DNA from: Bacteroidales bacterium
Lineage (GTDB): Bacteria; Bacteroidota; Bacteroidia; Bacteroidales; UBA4417
Direction of reading: 5' to 3'
Assembly: GCA_016707785.1 (NCBI GenBank)
Contig: JADJGZ010000015.1
Span: 62,001-126,000, forward strand
DNA: 64,000 nt
The notes beneath the pieces are model-generated. The model was given only the letters and a program-made list of their open reading frames with translations, made no database searches and was not told where the DNA came from. The translations under genes and the position numbers were made by a program. Every line of letters starts with the position of its first letter. Position 1 is the stretch's first letter. This document shows positions 53,161 to 63,353 of the stretch, in pieces.

Positions 53161-55134
53161 ATGAAAGAATCCTTTGATCCTATTAAAAATTACGAATCAA
53201 CCCGTATAGAAACCGGATTTGTACCACGACAGCAAGCAACCCAGGAAACCTATGACCGGATTGGGTTCATGTCGGGTCTTGAAGTACACCAGCAGCTGAA
53301 TACCTCAGAGAAATTGTTTTGTCGCTGCCCGGCAGGGGTGTATCAGAAACCTGATCAATTTGATGCAGAAGTGATCAGGCATATGCGACCAACCTTAAGT
53401 GAATTGGGTGAGTATGACGGAACGGCATTGATGGAATTTAAGACAAGGAAAAATATTGTCTATCGTTTGAAAAATGAGACTACATGTACTTATGAAGTGG
53501 ATGACACCCCACCTTTTGGCTTAAATCGAGAGGCTCTTGCCATTGCAATTGAAATTTCGCTTGTTTCAAAGCTGAATATTGTCGGTGAAGTGCATATTAC
53601 CAGGAAGCAATACCTGGATGGAAGTATCCCAACCGGCTTTCAAAGGACTGCTATTATTGGAGTAGAGGGTGAGATTCCATTAAAGAACAAAAAAATACGA
53701 CTGATTCAATTAAGCCTTGAGGAGGATTCCTGCAGGGAAGTCAGTGATATAGGTCATACCCGTGTTTACCGCACGGATAGGCTGGGTATGCCTTTAATTG
53801 AAACAGTGACCTATCCGGACATGGTAAATCCGGAAGAGGTAAAAGAAGCCTGTGATTATATACGTTTTCTGAACAGAAGTACAGGGAAAGTCCGGACTGG
53901 CATAGGGGCAGGGCGTCAAGATGTGAATGTGAGTTGCCGGGGTGGATCGAGGGTGGAAATTAAAGGAGTTGCTCATACAAAATGGATACCGGCTTTAACC
54001 CATATTGAATGTTTCAGGCAATGGTCTTTACTGGCTATCAGGGAGAAGTTACTTGCCAGAGTTTCAGATCCTTCAACCTGGAAGATCAGGTATGAATACT
54101 TTGATTATGACCTTTTGAAAACTAATTATGATCCTATTCGTAAGACGAAAGAGAATAAGTACAAGTTAGCAGCTATCGTATTGCCAAAATTCAAGGGTAT
54201 TCTTTCTCATTTTACTCAACCTGGAAAGATGTTCGCAGATGAACTAAGTGAACGGTTGAAAGTAATTGCCTGTATTGAAAAGCCTCATATGGCTCATTCC
54301 GAAGAATTACAGCCCGTCCTGAGTTCCTGTGACTGGGATAAATTGATTCATTTTATAAAGCCATCCGATGATGATGCTGTATTAATCATATGGGGGCCGG
54401 CAGAAGATATGCCTACTGCTCTGGATGTAATCGAAGAAAGATGTATTATGGCTTTTAAAGGGGTTCCGAATGAAACAAGGAAATCGTTTGAGAATGGATC
54501 AACAATTTTTGAAAGAGTACTGCCTGGTGCCGACAGAATGTATCCGGATACTGATTCTGCTCCCATTCCATTAGAAAATAGTTTCATCGAAAGTCTTGGA
54601 CAGAATATTCCAAAGGAAATTATTGACAGATACCATCAACTGATGGAATGGAAAATTCCGGAAGATACTCATACTTATATTTTTAAGAAGAATCTATATC
54701 CACTCATTGAAAGGATTATCCTTGAGTTGGAAATTGATCCTTCCTTTGTTGGCAAACTCTTCGGCCATTCACTGAAATGGGTGGAAGGCCACTTCAAGCC
54801 GGCAGCTGAATTCGACTATAAAGTAATTTATGCCTTATTAAGGTTCCTTAAAAAGGAAAGCCACGATTATTCAATTGCCAAACGAATGCTGCCACTGGTT
54901 TATCAGTATCCAAAGATGGATTTTGATTCAGTATTGACAAGTATCAAATTCAAAAAGGTTACCAGGGAGCAGGTTCTTTCACAAGTACCTTTCCTGAAGA
55001 AGAAATTTGCTGAAATCAGGATTTCAAAGGGTGATCACGTGGAGAATAACTGGATCATCGGACAAATAAGGAAGAGTGCCGAAGGGAATATGTCTCTTTC
55101 AGTAATTGCAGCAGAAATTAAAGAGATGAAATAA
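53161..55134 (+). CDS. gatE: Glu-tRNA(Gln) amidotransferase subunit E (archaeal type)
   Basis: 657 residues, the kinase/tRNA-binding subunit that phosphorylates Glu-tRNA(Gln) and uses ammonia to make Gln-tRNA(Gln). The GatB/GatE catalytic core carries IGFMSGLEVHQQLNTSEKLFC, RPTLSELGEYD, TCTYEVDDTPPFGLN and TGFQRTAIIGVEGE, as in archaeal GatE rather than bacterial GatB (about 480 residues). An AspRS-like (GAD) insertion follows (about 290-420) and the YqeY-like helical tail domain lies at about 500-657. About 35 N-terminal residues are extra compared with typical archaeal forms. It is followed after 19 bases by gatD. The alternative, a divergent GatB, is made unlikely by the insert and by gatD. 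Confidence 0.93.
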   Translation: MKESFDPIKNYESTRIETGFVPRQQATQETYDRIGFMSGLEVHQQLNTSEKLFCRCPAGVYQKPDQFDAEVIRHMRPTLSELGEYDGTALMEFKTRKNIVYRLKNETTCTYEVDDTPPFGLNREALAIAIEISLVSKLNIVGEVHITRKQYLDGSIPTGFQRTAIIGVEGEIPLKNKKIRLIQLSLEEDSCREVSDIGHTRVYRTDRLGMPLIETVTYPDMVNPEEVKEACDYIRFLNRSTGKVRTGIGAGRQDVNVSCRGGSRVEIKGVAHTKWIPALTHIECFRQWSLLAIREKLLARVSDPSTWKIRYEYFDYDLLKTNYDPIRKTKENKYKLAAIVLPKFKGILSHFTQPGKMFADELSERLKVIACIEKPHMAHSEELQPVLSSCDWDKLIHFIKPSDDDAVLIIWGPAEDMPTALDVIEERCIMAFKGVPNETRKSFENGSTIFERVLPGADRMYPDTDSAPIPLENSFIESLGQNIPKEIIDRYHQLMEWKIPEDTHTYIFKKNLYPLIERIILELEIDPSFVGKLFGHSLKWVEGHFKPAAEFDYKVIYALLRFLKKESHDYSIAKRMLPLVYQYPKMDFDSVLTSIKFKKVTREQVLSQVPFLKKKFAEIRISKGDHVENNWIIGQIRKSAEGNMSLSVIAAEIKEMK

Positions 55135-55153
55135 TTATTTAGGATTCAAGGAT

Positions 55154-56539
55154 ATGACAGAAGATATTTTCCAGGGATACAAAGGACTGGCACTTGACGT
55201 GCTCAAACAGTTCAATGTCAGGGTATGGAGCCAATGTACAGTTGAAACTTCCAGGGGGACCTTTGTGGGAACAATTCTTCCCAGGGCAGAGAATGACGAT
55301 GACAAACATATCGTCATGAAAATTCCCACCGGTTATAATGTGGGACTGGATATAGAAACTATCCATTCCATGAAGGAAACCGGTTATAAAAAGGCTAATT
55401 ATAAGATTCCGGAAAAGGAATTTCCATACACCCAGGGATTACCCAAAGTGAAATTAATCGGAACAGGAGGCACCATCGCATCTCGTCTCGATTACAGGAC
55501 AGGAGCAGTAATTCCTGCTTTCTCACCTGGTGAATTATATGGGGCTGTTCCTGAACTCGCCAGTATCTGTAACCTTACCACAGAGAAGATTTTTGCTGTA
55601 TTCAGCGAAAATATGGCACCTGATAATTATAAAAAGCTGGCGGTTGCTATCGGAAAAGAAATTGAAGCAGGAGTAGAGGGGATTGTCATCGGACACGGAA
55701 CAGATACCCTTCATCACACTGCTGCAGCGCTTACCTTCATGGTTCAAAACTCCCCTGTCCCCATTGTTCTTGTTGGATCACAGCGCTCGAGTGACAGGCC
55801 CAGTTCTGATGCCGCCTTAAACCTGATGCATGCTTGTACGGCAGCTGGACATGGGGATATTGCAGAAGTGATGGTCTGCATGTTCGGGCCTACCTCTGAT
55901 GAATATGGTTTCCTGCACAGGGGAACACGCGTGAGAAAAATGCATTCCAGTTACAGGTCAACTTTCCGCACAATAGGTGATACACCATTAGCTACCATTA
56001 CCAGGGCAGGTGTTGTGCCAATTAAACCAATTTATAACCACCGCCGGAAAGATCGTAAGGCTAAAATTCTTCCTTATTTTGAAGAAAAGGTTGCCATTGT
56101 ATATTATTACCCGAATATGCAGCCAGATATCATAGATTCATTGGTCCAAAACGGGTATAAAGGAATTGTTATCGCAGGTACAGGCCTGGGACATGTTAAT
56201 AAGCCAATCTACCCTGCAATAGAGCGAGCTTCGAAAGCAGGTGTCGCTATTTATATGACTGTTCAGACTCTTTGGGGTTATGTTCATATGTTTGTGTATG
56301 ACACAGGTCGCGATCTCATGGCTAAAGGCATTATCCCTGCTGAAAATATGTTGCCTGAAGTTGCTTATATAAAACTTGGTTGGGCATTAGGCCAGACAAA
56401 CGATCTTGAAGAAGTTAAAAGACTGATGCTAACTCCTATCAATGATGAGATAACTCCACGTGAACCCTATAATGGATATCTTGTTTACCAGGGCGGAGTG
56501 AAGGAAGTAGAGGATTTTATCAAAAGGGTAAGGAAGTAA
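55154..56539 (+). CDS. gatD: Glu-tRNA(Gln) amidotransferase subunit D (archaeal type)
   Basis: 461 residues. An N-terminal GatD-specific beta domain (about 1-90) precedes a type I asparaginase fold that releases ammonia from glutamine or asparagine for GatE. Catalytic motifs are complete: GTGGTIASR (Thr107), HGTDTL (Thr183, Asp184) and Lys262 in VRKMHSS. VGSQRSSDRPSSDAA is the GatD signature next to the active site; plain asparaginases lack it and the N-terminal domain. It forms a two-gene operon with gatE, whose AspRS-like insert is needed for the same complex. Confidence 0.93.
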   Translation: MTEDIFQGYKGLALDVLKQFNVRVWSQCTVETSRGTFVGTILPRAENDDDKHIVMKIPTGYNVGLDIETIHSMKETGYKKANYKIPEKEFPYTQGLPKVKLIGTGGTIASRLDYRTGAVIPAFSPGELYGAVPELASICNLTTEKIFAVFSENMAPDNYKKLAVAIGKEIEAGVEGIVIGHGTDTLHHTAAALTFMVQNSPVPIVLVGSQRSSDRPSSDAALNLMHACTAAGHGDIAEVMVCMFGPTSDEYGFLHRGTRVRKMHSSYRSTFRTIGDTPLATITRAGVVPIKPIYNHRRKDRKAKILPYFEEKVAIVYYYPNMQPDIIDSLVQNGYKGIVIAGTGLGHVNKPIYPAIERASKAGVAIYMTVQTLWGYVHMFVYDTGRDLMAKGIIPAENMLPEVAYIKLGWALGQTNDLEEVKRLMLTPINDEITPREPYNGYLVYQGGVKEVEDFIKRVRK

Positions 56540-56635
56540 TTTGATCGTAGCTTTATAATTAGTATTATGTGGAACCATCAATTTCCCGGCAGGAATTTGA
56601 AAGATCTTTAATCATGATTAATTGATACATTCCCG

Positions 56636-57025
56636 ATGCCACTTGTAAGAATTGAAATTGAGAAAGGATTTGATTCCGCTTATAGAAAAGCATTGCTTAA
56701 TGCGGTTCACAATGCTCTTGTACAATGTATCGGTATTCCTGATCATGATCGGAGGCAAAGACTGATTGAATATGAAGCAGAGAATTTTGAACATTCCGGT
56801 CGCAGCCAACAGTATACCATCATTGAAATAACCATGTTTAAAGGCCGGTCATTTGAAGCAAAGAAAGCATTATACCGGGCTATTGTTGATCAATTAACTC
56901 TCAACCCGGGGATTCCGGGGAATGATATTACTATCGTTATTTTTGAACCAGAACTTGAGAATTGGGGTATCAGGGGTGGATTTCCTGCTAATGAAATAGA
57001 CCTGGGATTTAATATTTTAGTTTAA
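56636..57025 (+). CDS. Tautomerase family protein
   Basis: 129 residues, a 4-oxalocrotonate tautomerase-like fold duplicated to about twice the 62-residue unit. After Met removal the catalytic Pro1 is in place (MPLVRIEIEKGF). Conserved GFPANEIDLGFNI lies at the end. The substrate is unknown. It starts 97 bases after gatD and may or may not share its transcript. Confidence 0.88.
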   Translation: MPLVRIEIEKGFDSAYRKALLNAVHNALVQCIGIPDHDRRQRLIEYEAENFEHSGRSQQYTIIEITMFKGRSFEAKKALYRAIVDQLTLNPGIPGNDITIVIFEPELENWGIRGGFPANEIDLGFNILV

Positions 57026-57178
57026 TTATTATTTTATTATTGAATTGGTATTACATCTTGATTGAATCCGGATTAAATATGAATTAAATAACATATTTGA
57101 TTTCATTGTTAAGATGATTTCAGAATCATTACCTTATTGTAATTATTATTCAAACTCTTATTAACCAATATTTTAATC

Positions 57179-57694
57179 ATGAGAAAATACCTGATTTTTT
57201 TCCTGGTTCTGATGATGGCTGCGGGAGCCTTGGCGCAGATGGTCAAGCCTTTTGCTGTTAATTCAACCGGAGGGACTGCCATTATCAGTGGAAATGTGTA
57301 TGATTGGTCATTTGCTGAGATGGCTTTGACCGAAACCAGTGTTTCCCCAAACATGATTGTAACAGCGGGTTTGTTACAACCTATTGATCCAAATGTTGAG
57401 GTACCGGAGCTTCTGGAAACCACGATTTATCTGAATGTTTATCCCAATCCTACAGCTGACCAACTTTACCTGGAAAGTAATTTGAAAGAAGCCGGTCAAT
57501 TGATGATTCAAATGTATGACCTTACCGGGCGCTTGATAAAAGATCAAACAACAGAAATGGAAGCAGGGAATCAACTGGAAACCATTGCTATGGACCAGTG
57601 TACCCCGGGGGAGTATTTACTCAGGGTACTTTTTCTATCTGTTAAGCCTGATTCCAGGTATCAACAGACTTTTAAAATTCAGAAAGTTCAATAG
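57179..57694 (+). CDS. Short T9SS-sorted exported protein
   Basis: 171 residues: a signal peptide (MRKYLIFFLVLMMAAGALAQ), a 60-residue beta-rich part, then a T9SS type A sorting domain (LNVYPNPTADQLYLES, MYDLTGRLIKD, GEYLLRV). It ends 18 bases before the start of the collagen-like gene, so the two are probably one transcript. The small mature part suggests a structural or partner role for that larger protein; this is inference. Confidence 0.82.
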   Translation: MRKYLIFFLVLMMAAGALAQMVKPFAVNSTGGTAIISGNVYDWSFAEMALTETSVSPNMIVTAGLLQPIDPNVEVPELLETTIYLNVYPNPTADQLYLESNLKEAGQLMIQMYDLTGRLIKDQTTEMEAGNQLETIAMDQCTPGEYLLRVLFLSVKPDSRYQQTFKIQKVQ

Positions 57695-57712
57695 CATTTT
57701 AATACTGACAAT

Positions 57713-59844
57713 ATGAAAAAAGGAATATTTACTCTGATATTTGGGTTATTCACTGTCGCCATTCTTTGGGCACAGGTGCCACAAAAATTCAATTACCAAG
57801 GTTTGGCGCGCAATTCAAGTGGTGCCCCCCTTGTAAGTAAAACTATAAATCTTCGACTGAGTATCCTTGATGGATCAGCATCGGGTCCCGTTGTATTTAT
57901 GGAAACACAGTTGGTGACTACCAATCAATTTGGTCTTTTTAGCACCGCGGTTGGATCGGGTACCGTGATTATTGGCGGTATTTCATCTATAGCCTGGAGT
58001 TCAGGCGATAAATACCTCCGTGTTGAAATGGATCCTGATGGTGGGACTGCCTGGAATAATATCGGGACTACCCAATTATTGAGTGTCCCTTATGCCATGT
58101 ATGCAATGACACCCGCCGGTCCCCAGGGTCCTGTAGGTCCGACTGGCCCGGCAGGTCCACAAGGTCCGGCAGGTCCGGCAGGTCCAACCGGAGCAACTGG
58201 TCCTCAGGGCCCTCCGGGAGCAGGAAGCTTGAGTGGTACAGTCAATAAGATTGTAAAATTCACTAATGCAACTGTTGGTGGGGATTCGCAGATCAGTGAT
58301 GATGGTACTTATGTTAATGTCGGTTTTTCGACTGCACCTACTATCGGCGCCTATAAGCTGGCATCCAATGGAAATATAAGTATTGTCAATGGGCAGCTGG
58401 GTTTGTACAATTCGTCAAATCAATACCAGGGATATCTTTACAGCCCTTCCAATGGTTCCATCCAATTAGGTTTGCCTGCTGCTTCCACCGGCACATTATC
58501 ATTTCACAACGGTACGAGCCAGGCAATGACTTTATTCAATTCCGGAAAAATTGTAGTAGGCTCTGCCACTCCGAATGCCTCTAAACTGGAAATTCAAGGA
58601 TCTTCCACCTATGGTAGTTCCCTTGGGTTGAAAAATACAGGTGGTGGAAATGAATGGAGTTTCACGTCCCAGGATAATGGCGACATGAAAATCGTTAAAG
58701 TGAATGGCACTACTTTTACACCTGTAACACTCACAGGATCGGGGGCCCTGGGAATCGGAACTACAGCACCTAATAATGGGCTTTTGCATCTCAATGCTCC
58801 TTCTGATATTGATTATGAAGGACTCCATTTTACACATCCTGGCTCTGGAACACTTGGGTCAGACGGTTTTCTTGTGGGACCATATACAGTTAATTCCAAT
58901 GATTTGGTTTTATGGAATTTTGAAGCTGCAGGGATTTTCCTCGGTACATCTTCACAAACCAGGTTATTTATTGACCAATATGGAAAAACCGGAATAGGGA
59001 GTACCAGCCCTGATGGACACCTGACAGTTCAAAACGTTGGTTCAGGCCTTGCTTATCCAACCGCACATTTTAAGAATACCAGTGGTACAGGTATTTCCTT
59101 GTTTGCAGAGAATTATGGTACAGATGCAACTGCTGTATTTACTAATGCTGCCGGTGTGACAAATCCGGCCATAATGGCTAAATTCTTCGATGGAGGAGCC
59201 GGTGACCTTGTAAGAATAGATAATTCGAACCTTGATCAAGGCAGGGTTATCGTTTATGGTGCTAGTTCAGGCACATCTGGTGGTGGTTTCATTTTTGGCA
59301 GTGATTCTTATGGTCTTGCTCTTGGAGACATTCCGAACGGGGGAACCACAATTAATACAATTGCTAATGCTGATATGGATGCCTCCAACAATAAGATGTT
59401 CACTCCCTGGTTCAATGGGACAATATCATTAGGTAGTGCAAGTTATAAATGGTCAGCAGTTTGGGCTGTGAATGGCACAATCCAAACATCTGATGAAAGA
59501 GATAAGGATAATATTCAGCCTATTAACTTTGGGATTGAGCAGGTTATGAAGTTAAACCCGGTAAGTTTCAGATGGAAAAATGATCAGATTCGCATGGGGA
59601 CAGGCACAAATCTTGGTTTTTTAGCTCAGGAACTCGAAAAAGTGATCCCTGATGCAGTTGTACATGCCACAATACCGGATGAAGAGATAGCCGCGGCAGC
59701 CAGGGAAGGAAGAGGGGAAATCTTGATAAGGATATTTATGGTGTGAAATACACTGAACTATTGCCAGTCCTGGTGAAAGCCATTCAGGAGCAGCAGGAAC
59801 AAATTGAGAAACTTCAAAAGGAAATAGAAGTTCTAAAAAAGTAA
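57713..59844 (+). pseudogene. Collagen-like exported protein with S74 chaperone domain, frameshifted near its end
   Basis: An exported protein of about 710 residues when restored. It has a signal peptide (ending LWAQ), an N-terminal beta domain, and a Gly-X-Y collagen-like run at about residues 138-170 (GPQGPVGPTGPAGPQG and onward). A long beta-rich region follows, with GxG-type patterns as in tail-fibre-like proteins. The C-terminal S74 intramolecular chaperone starts at TSDERDKDNIQPI. The frame slips at about 59714-59724 (runs GGGG and AAA), giving an early stop at 59746. Restored, it continues DKDIYGVKYTELLPVLVKAI and ends in a coiled coil with a stop at 59842. Without that helix, S74 trimer self-cleavage would probably fail. 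No T9SS domain is seen. Confidence 0.82.
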
Positions 59845-59985
59845 TATTTTCTTGTTCTGATACAGAACCCTTTTCTCTAAATTACAATAGGGGAAAGGGT
59901 TCTTTATGATTGGTCAGATAAGTTTCAATAAAAACATTTATGTTTGTGAATCATTCATTCATCATTAACCCTTATTTCAATCATT

Positions 59986-60516
59986 ATGGCACTCATTCAG
60001 CTTATAGATAAAGAAGATGCTTCAGGTCGTGTTGCAGAAATTTATGAAAGTATGCTCAATACAATGGGATTTATCCCAAATGCATTTAAAGTATTCAGCC
60101 CGTCAGCCCATGTACTTGATAATCAATTCAAAAACCTTGGGTATTTCATGAGACATAAATCATTAGGCGGGAAGTTACTGGCTTTTATACGTTATCTCGT
60201 TTCCGAACAGGAGCAATGCAAATATTGTGTAGGGATGAATTCAGGCATCCTTTTACAATATGGTGTTCTGCCTGATGATCTTGCATCTGTAAGGGAGAAT
60301 CCTTCACTTGCCCCCTTAGAACAAAAAGAGCTTCAACTCCTGTTGTTTGTTTTAAAAGTAATTCGTGACTCTAATAGTGTTGTTCAGGAAGATGTTGATG
60401 CCTTAAAAGAATTAGGTTGGAGTGATGCGGATATTGTAGAGGCAACATACCACGGAACTACTCAGGTGGGTGTGGACAAGATCTTCAATGCATTCAAAAT
60501 TGATAAAGAACAGTAA
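59986..60516 (+). CDS. AhpD/carboxymuconolactone decarboxylase-like protein
   Basis: 176 residues. The CMD-type alpha-helical fold is indicated by EQEQCKYCVGMNSGIL: a CxxC redox pair in the usual place, although the usual following His is Asn, so peroxidase activity may differ. VEATYHGTTQVGVDKIFNAF closes the domain. It likely takes part in peroxide or thiol chemistry. It is followed after 47 bases by a small membrane protein gene. Confidence 0.85.
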   Translation: MALIQLIDKEDASGRVAEIYESMLNTMGFIPNAFKVFSPSAHVLDNQFKNLGYFMRHKSLGGKLLAFIRYLVSEQEQCKYCVGMNSGILLQYGVLPDDLASVRENPSLAPLEQKELQLLLFVLKVIRDSNSVVQEDVDALKELGWSDADIVEATYHGTTQVGVDKIFNAFKIDKEQ

Positions 60517-60563
60517 TTGAGAAATCAATATAAAACTAATCCTGACTAATACATCCTTGAATT

Positions 60564-60941
60564 ATGCAAGCAGTCCTGGTTGCAGGCATTACAATTGTTA
60601 ACCTTGCCCTGATATCTTATTCAATTGCCATTTTTACTCAAAGCAGGAGTAAAACTTTAGGCAGGAAAGTCCTGGTTTTTCTGAGTATAGGAGTAATCCT
60701 TGATATTTCAGCAACCATTTGTATGGTCATAGGATCAGGCAAGTTCCTGACCCTTCATGGCATCATTGGTTATACCTCGCTCAGTGGAATGTTAACTGAC
60801 ACCATTTTTTCATTTTACTACGCAAGAAAATATGGATTAGGGAAAAGAATTCCCGGTCAATTCAACAAATGGTCTATAACAGCCTATCTTTACTGGGTGA
60901 TCGCCTATATAACAGGTGCATTACTGGTCATGTTAAAATAG
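60564..60941 (+). CDS. Small four-helix membrane protein
   Basis: 125 residues with four predicted membrane helices (about 2-24, 36-57, 65-85 and 104-122) and positively charged loops. No named family is recognised with confidence. It follows the AhpD-like gene on the same strand and is convergent with the DUF6265 gene. The function is unknown. Confidence 0.72.
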   Translation: MQAVLVAGITIVNLALISYSIAIFTQSRSKTLGRKVLVFLSIGVILDISATICMVIGSGKFLTLHGIIGYTSLSGMLTDTIFSFYYARKYGLGKRIPGQFNKWSITAYLYWVIAYITGALLVMLK

Positions 60942-60954
60942 ACGAAAGAAGTGG

Positions 60955-61458
60955 CTATTTTTTGATCAGCCGGAAGTCTTCCTTTCTTGCTTTTCCCTTG
61001 TCAATGCCTTCTATCCATGCATGAAGGGAGTCATTGGTTGGATGGGTATATACAATGCGCTGAGGAAAGTCGTGAGCCGGGTTTTCAAAAATCATCAGGC
61101 TGTCATTCAATGAAGTTAGCCGGAACATCACAGGTTGCCCGCTATTCTGATCAATAAGTGTTGGAATGTAATAGATCTCTCCTCCGGATTCCCTGATTTC
61201 CAGTTTTTCCGAAAATACGGTGTCATTTTTCAGTACCATATATCCCTGACCTTTGAATGTATGTTCATCGGTAATATCCCAAATTTCATAATAAAAACTA
61301 TTGCTATCAGCCTGATGCCATTCTCCGATAATCCAGGAAATTTGTTTCATGCGGATGGGTAGCGAGTCAGGAGAAACTTTTTTACTCTGCGTGTTACATC
61401 CAAACCATGAAAACATGAGTACACTGAGAAAAAGTAAATAAAAGTTGAGCGATTTCAT
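60955..61458 (-). CDS. DUF6265-family lipoprotein
   Basis: 167 residues. A lipobox-like FGC at about residue 21 predicts a lipoprotein. The mature part carries WIIGEWH near the start and ENPAHDFPQRIVYTHPTND, typical of DUF6265, which is thought to adopt a lipocalin-like beta barrel; no function is established. It is a single gene, 14 bases from the convergent small membrane protein. Confidence 0.82.
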   Translation of the reverse strand: MKSLNFYLLFLSVLMFSWFGCNTQSKKVSPDSLPIRMKQISWIIGEWHQADSNSFYYEIWDITDEHTFKGQGYMVLKNDTVFSEKLEIRESGGEIYYIPTLIDQNSGQPVMFRLTSLNDSLMIFENPAHDFPQRIVYTHPTNDSLHAWIEGIDKGKARKEDFRLIKK

Positions 61459-61871
61459 ACAGAGGAATTATTAATCATTTGGCAAGATGGATATTATGGA
61501 GCAATCTGGCAAAACAGGAAGTATCATGACTCATTTCTAAATCAAAAATACAAACTGTTCCTATATGAATGGTTGAAAAGGATGGTTTTGTCAGTATTTT
61601 TAAGTTTGATTCATTTATCAATATGGTTTCCTGTTTTTGAAGATTTGCTTTTAATATAGAAATGTAAAGAGTGCGATTCAGTTATCCTGGTACATTCCGA
61701 TGGGATCGTAAGATGACAGATCGAAAATAGAAACTCACTGAAACCCTTTCTCCAATACCTATGGGAAAGAATTACACCTGTTAATGAATGCGCATTTAAG
61801 TAAATAATTGATTGTTTTGTTTTCACACATATTGGATAATATTGTAAATTGCTGTTCATAATCTTATTCCT
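61459..61871. other. 413-base divergent intergenic region
   Basis: AT-rich gap between the DUF6265 gene (minus) and the SQR-like gene (plus). An 82-codon minus-strand frame exists but has no recognisable features. TTTG (61816-61819) with TAATATTG (61837-61844) is a weak promoter candidate for the SQR-like gene. Nothing else was identified. Confidence 0.4.
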
Positions 61872-63329
61872 ATGGCAAAAATTGTAGTACTGGGTGCAGG
61901 TATCTCAGGTCATACTGCGGCTGCATTCTTAAAAAAGAAACTGGGTCGCAACCATGAGGTAGTGGTTGTGAGTCCATCTGCCTATTATCAATGGATTCCA
62001 TCAAATATTTGGGTAGGTGTCGGAAAAATGTCAATCGACCAGGTTCGTTTTAAATTGAAACCGGTTTATGATCGTTGGAAAATTGATTTCAAACAAGCCC
62101 GGGCAACACAGTTATTCCCTGAAGGGGGTAATGGTTTTAGCAAGCCCTATGTTGAGATCGAGTATACCAATGAAGATCAGAGAGGGACAAAGGAAGTTGT
62201 TGAATATGACTATCTTGTAAATGCAACGGGTCCAAAACTGAATTTTGAAGCTACGGAAGGCCTGGGGCCTGGAAAGAACAGCTATTCCGTTTGTTCATGT
62301 GATCATGCAGTTGTTACCTGGGAAGCACTGAAGTCTTGTTTTTCCCGAATGGAAAAAGGAGAAAAGCTTAAGTTTCTGATTGGAACAGGGCATCCTGGGG
62401 CCACATGCCAGGGAGCTGCATTTGAATATGCGTTAAATGTAGCTCACCAGATTAAAGTCAGGGGTTTACAAGATAAGGCAGAGATCACATGGATTTCGAA
62501 TGAATATGAACTGGGTGATTTTGGAATGGGAGGAGCCTTCATTAAGAGGGGCGGATATATTACACCTACCAAGGTTTTTAGCGAATCTATCTTTGCTGAA
62601 TATGGAATTCGATGGATTAAACGAGCTGGTGTAAATAAGGTTGAGCCGGGTATGGCTTATTATGAGACTTTAGAAGGCGAACAGAAATCACAGGCTTTCG
62701 ATTTTGCCATGCTTATTCCTGCGTTTGCAGGAGCCGGATTAAAAGCTTTCAACAAGAATGGTGAAGAGATTACTTCACTGGTTTTTGCTCCCAGCGGTTT
62801 TATGAAAGTGGATGCTGATTACTCAGGTAAGGCATTTGAGGATTGGTCAGTAGATGATTGGCCATCTACCTATCAGAACCCGGCTTTTTCTAATCTTTTT
62901 GCAACCGGTATAGCATTTGCACCTCCTCATCAGATATCCAAACCTATGAAGAGTCCGAATGGTACATTAATTACCCCGGCTCCGCCCCGCACCGGCATGC
63001 CTTCAGGGGTCATTGGGAAAATTGTTGCGCTGAATATAGTGGAATTGATAAAGGATGGCAGAACAGACTTCAGACATAAGGCTTCTATGGGACGAATGGG
63101 AGCTGCATGTGTTGTTTCAGCAGGATATGGGATGATTTCCGGTAATGCTGCAACTATGACTGTTTACCCTATCGTTCCTGACTGGCAAAAATACCCAACC
63201 TGGGGAAGAGATTTGAAATATACGGTTGGAGAAGCCGGCCTGGCAGGCCATTGGATTAAAATTTTCCTTCACTATATGTTCATCCACAAGGCAAAAGGAT
63301 ATCCTTTTTGGTGGTTACTTCCTGAATAA
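61872..63329 (+). CDS. Sulfide:quinone oxidoreductase-like flavoprotein
   Basis: 485 residues. The N-terminal FAD motif VVLGAGISGHTAAAFLKKK and the second dinucleotide region (FLIGTGHPGATCQGAAFEYA) fit the SQR/FCSD family. Cys141/143 (CSCDH), Cys179 (ATCQG) and Cys413 (GAACVV) are candidates for the redox sulfur pair, but which two act is unclear. The C-terminal 30 residues are aromatic and hydrophobic (WIKIFLHYMF... FWWLLP), a likely membrane-surface anchor. It would oxidise sulfide or polysulfide and reduce quinone; type II NADH dehydrogenase-like function cannot be excluded. A 52-residue gene follows 24 bases later. Confidence 0.83.
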   Translation: MAKIVVLGAGISGHTAAAFLKKKLGRNHEVVVVSPSAYYQWIPSNIWVGVGKMSIDQVRFKLKPVYDRWKIDFKQARATQLFPEGGNGFSKPYVEIEYTNEDQRGTKEVVEYDYLVNATGPKLNFEATEGLGPGKNSYSVCSCDHAVVTWEALKSCFSRMEKGEKLKFLIGTGHPGATCQGAAFEYALNVAHQIKVRGLQDKAEITWISNEYELGDFGMGGAFIKRGGYITPTKVFSESIFAEYGIRWIKRAGVNKVEPGMAYYETLEGEQKSQAFDFAMLIPAFAGAGLKAFNKNGEEITSLVFAPSGFMKVDADYSGKAFEDWSVDDWPSTYQNPAFSNLFATGIAFAPPHQISKPMKSPNGTLITPAPPRTGMPSGVIGKIVALNIVELIKDGRTDFRHKASMGRMGAACVVSAGYGMISGNAATMTVYPIVPDWQKYPTWGRDLKYTVGEAGLAGHWIKIFLHYMFIHKAKGYPFWWLLPE

Positions 63330-63353
63330 TTGTTAACCCTGAAATAATTAGAA

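Noticed and set aside
59714..59746. Programmed frameshift in the S74-domain gene
   Set aside because: There is no slippery heptamer with a following pseudoknot that I can see; a short homopolymer error or mutation explains it more simply.
61611..61859. An 82-residue minus-strand frame in the gap before the SQR-like gene
   Set aside because: It has no promoter, no family features and irregular composition, and it overlaps the likely promoter region of the SQR-like gene.
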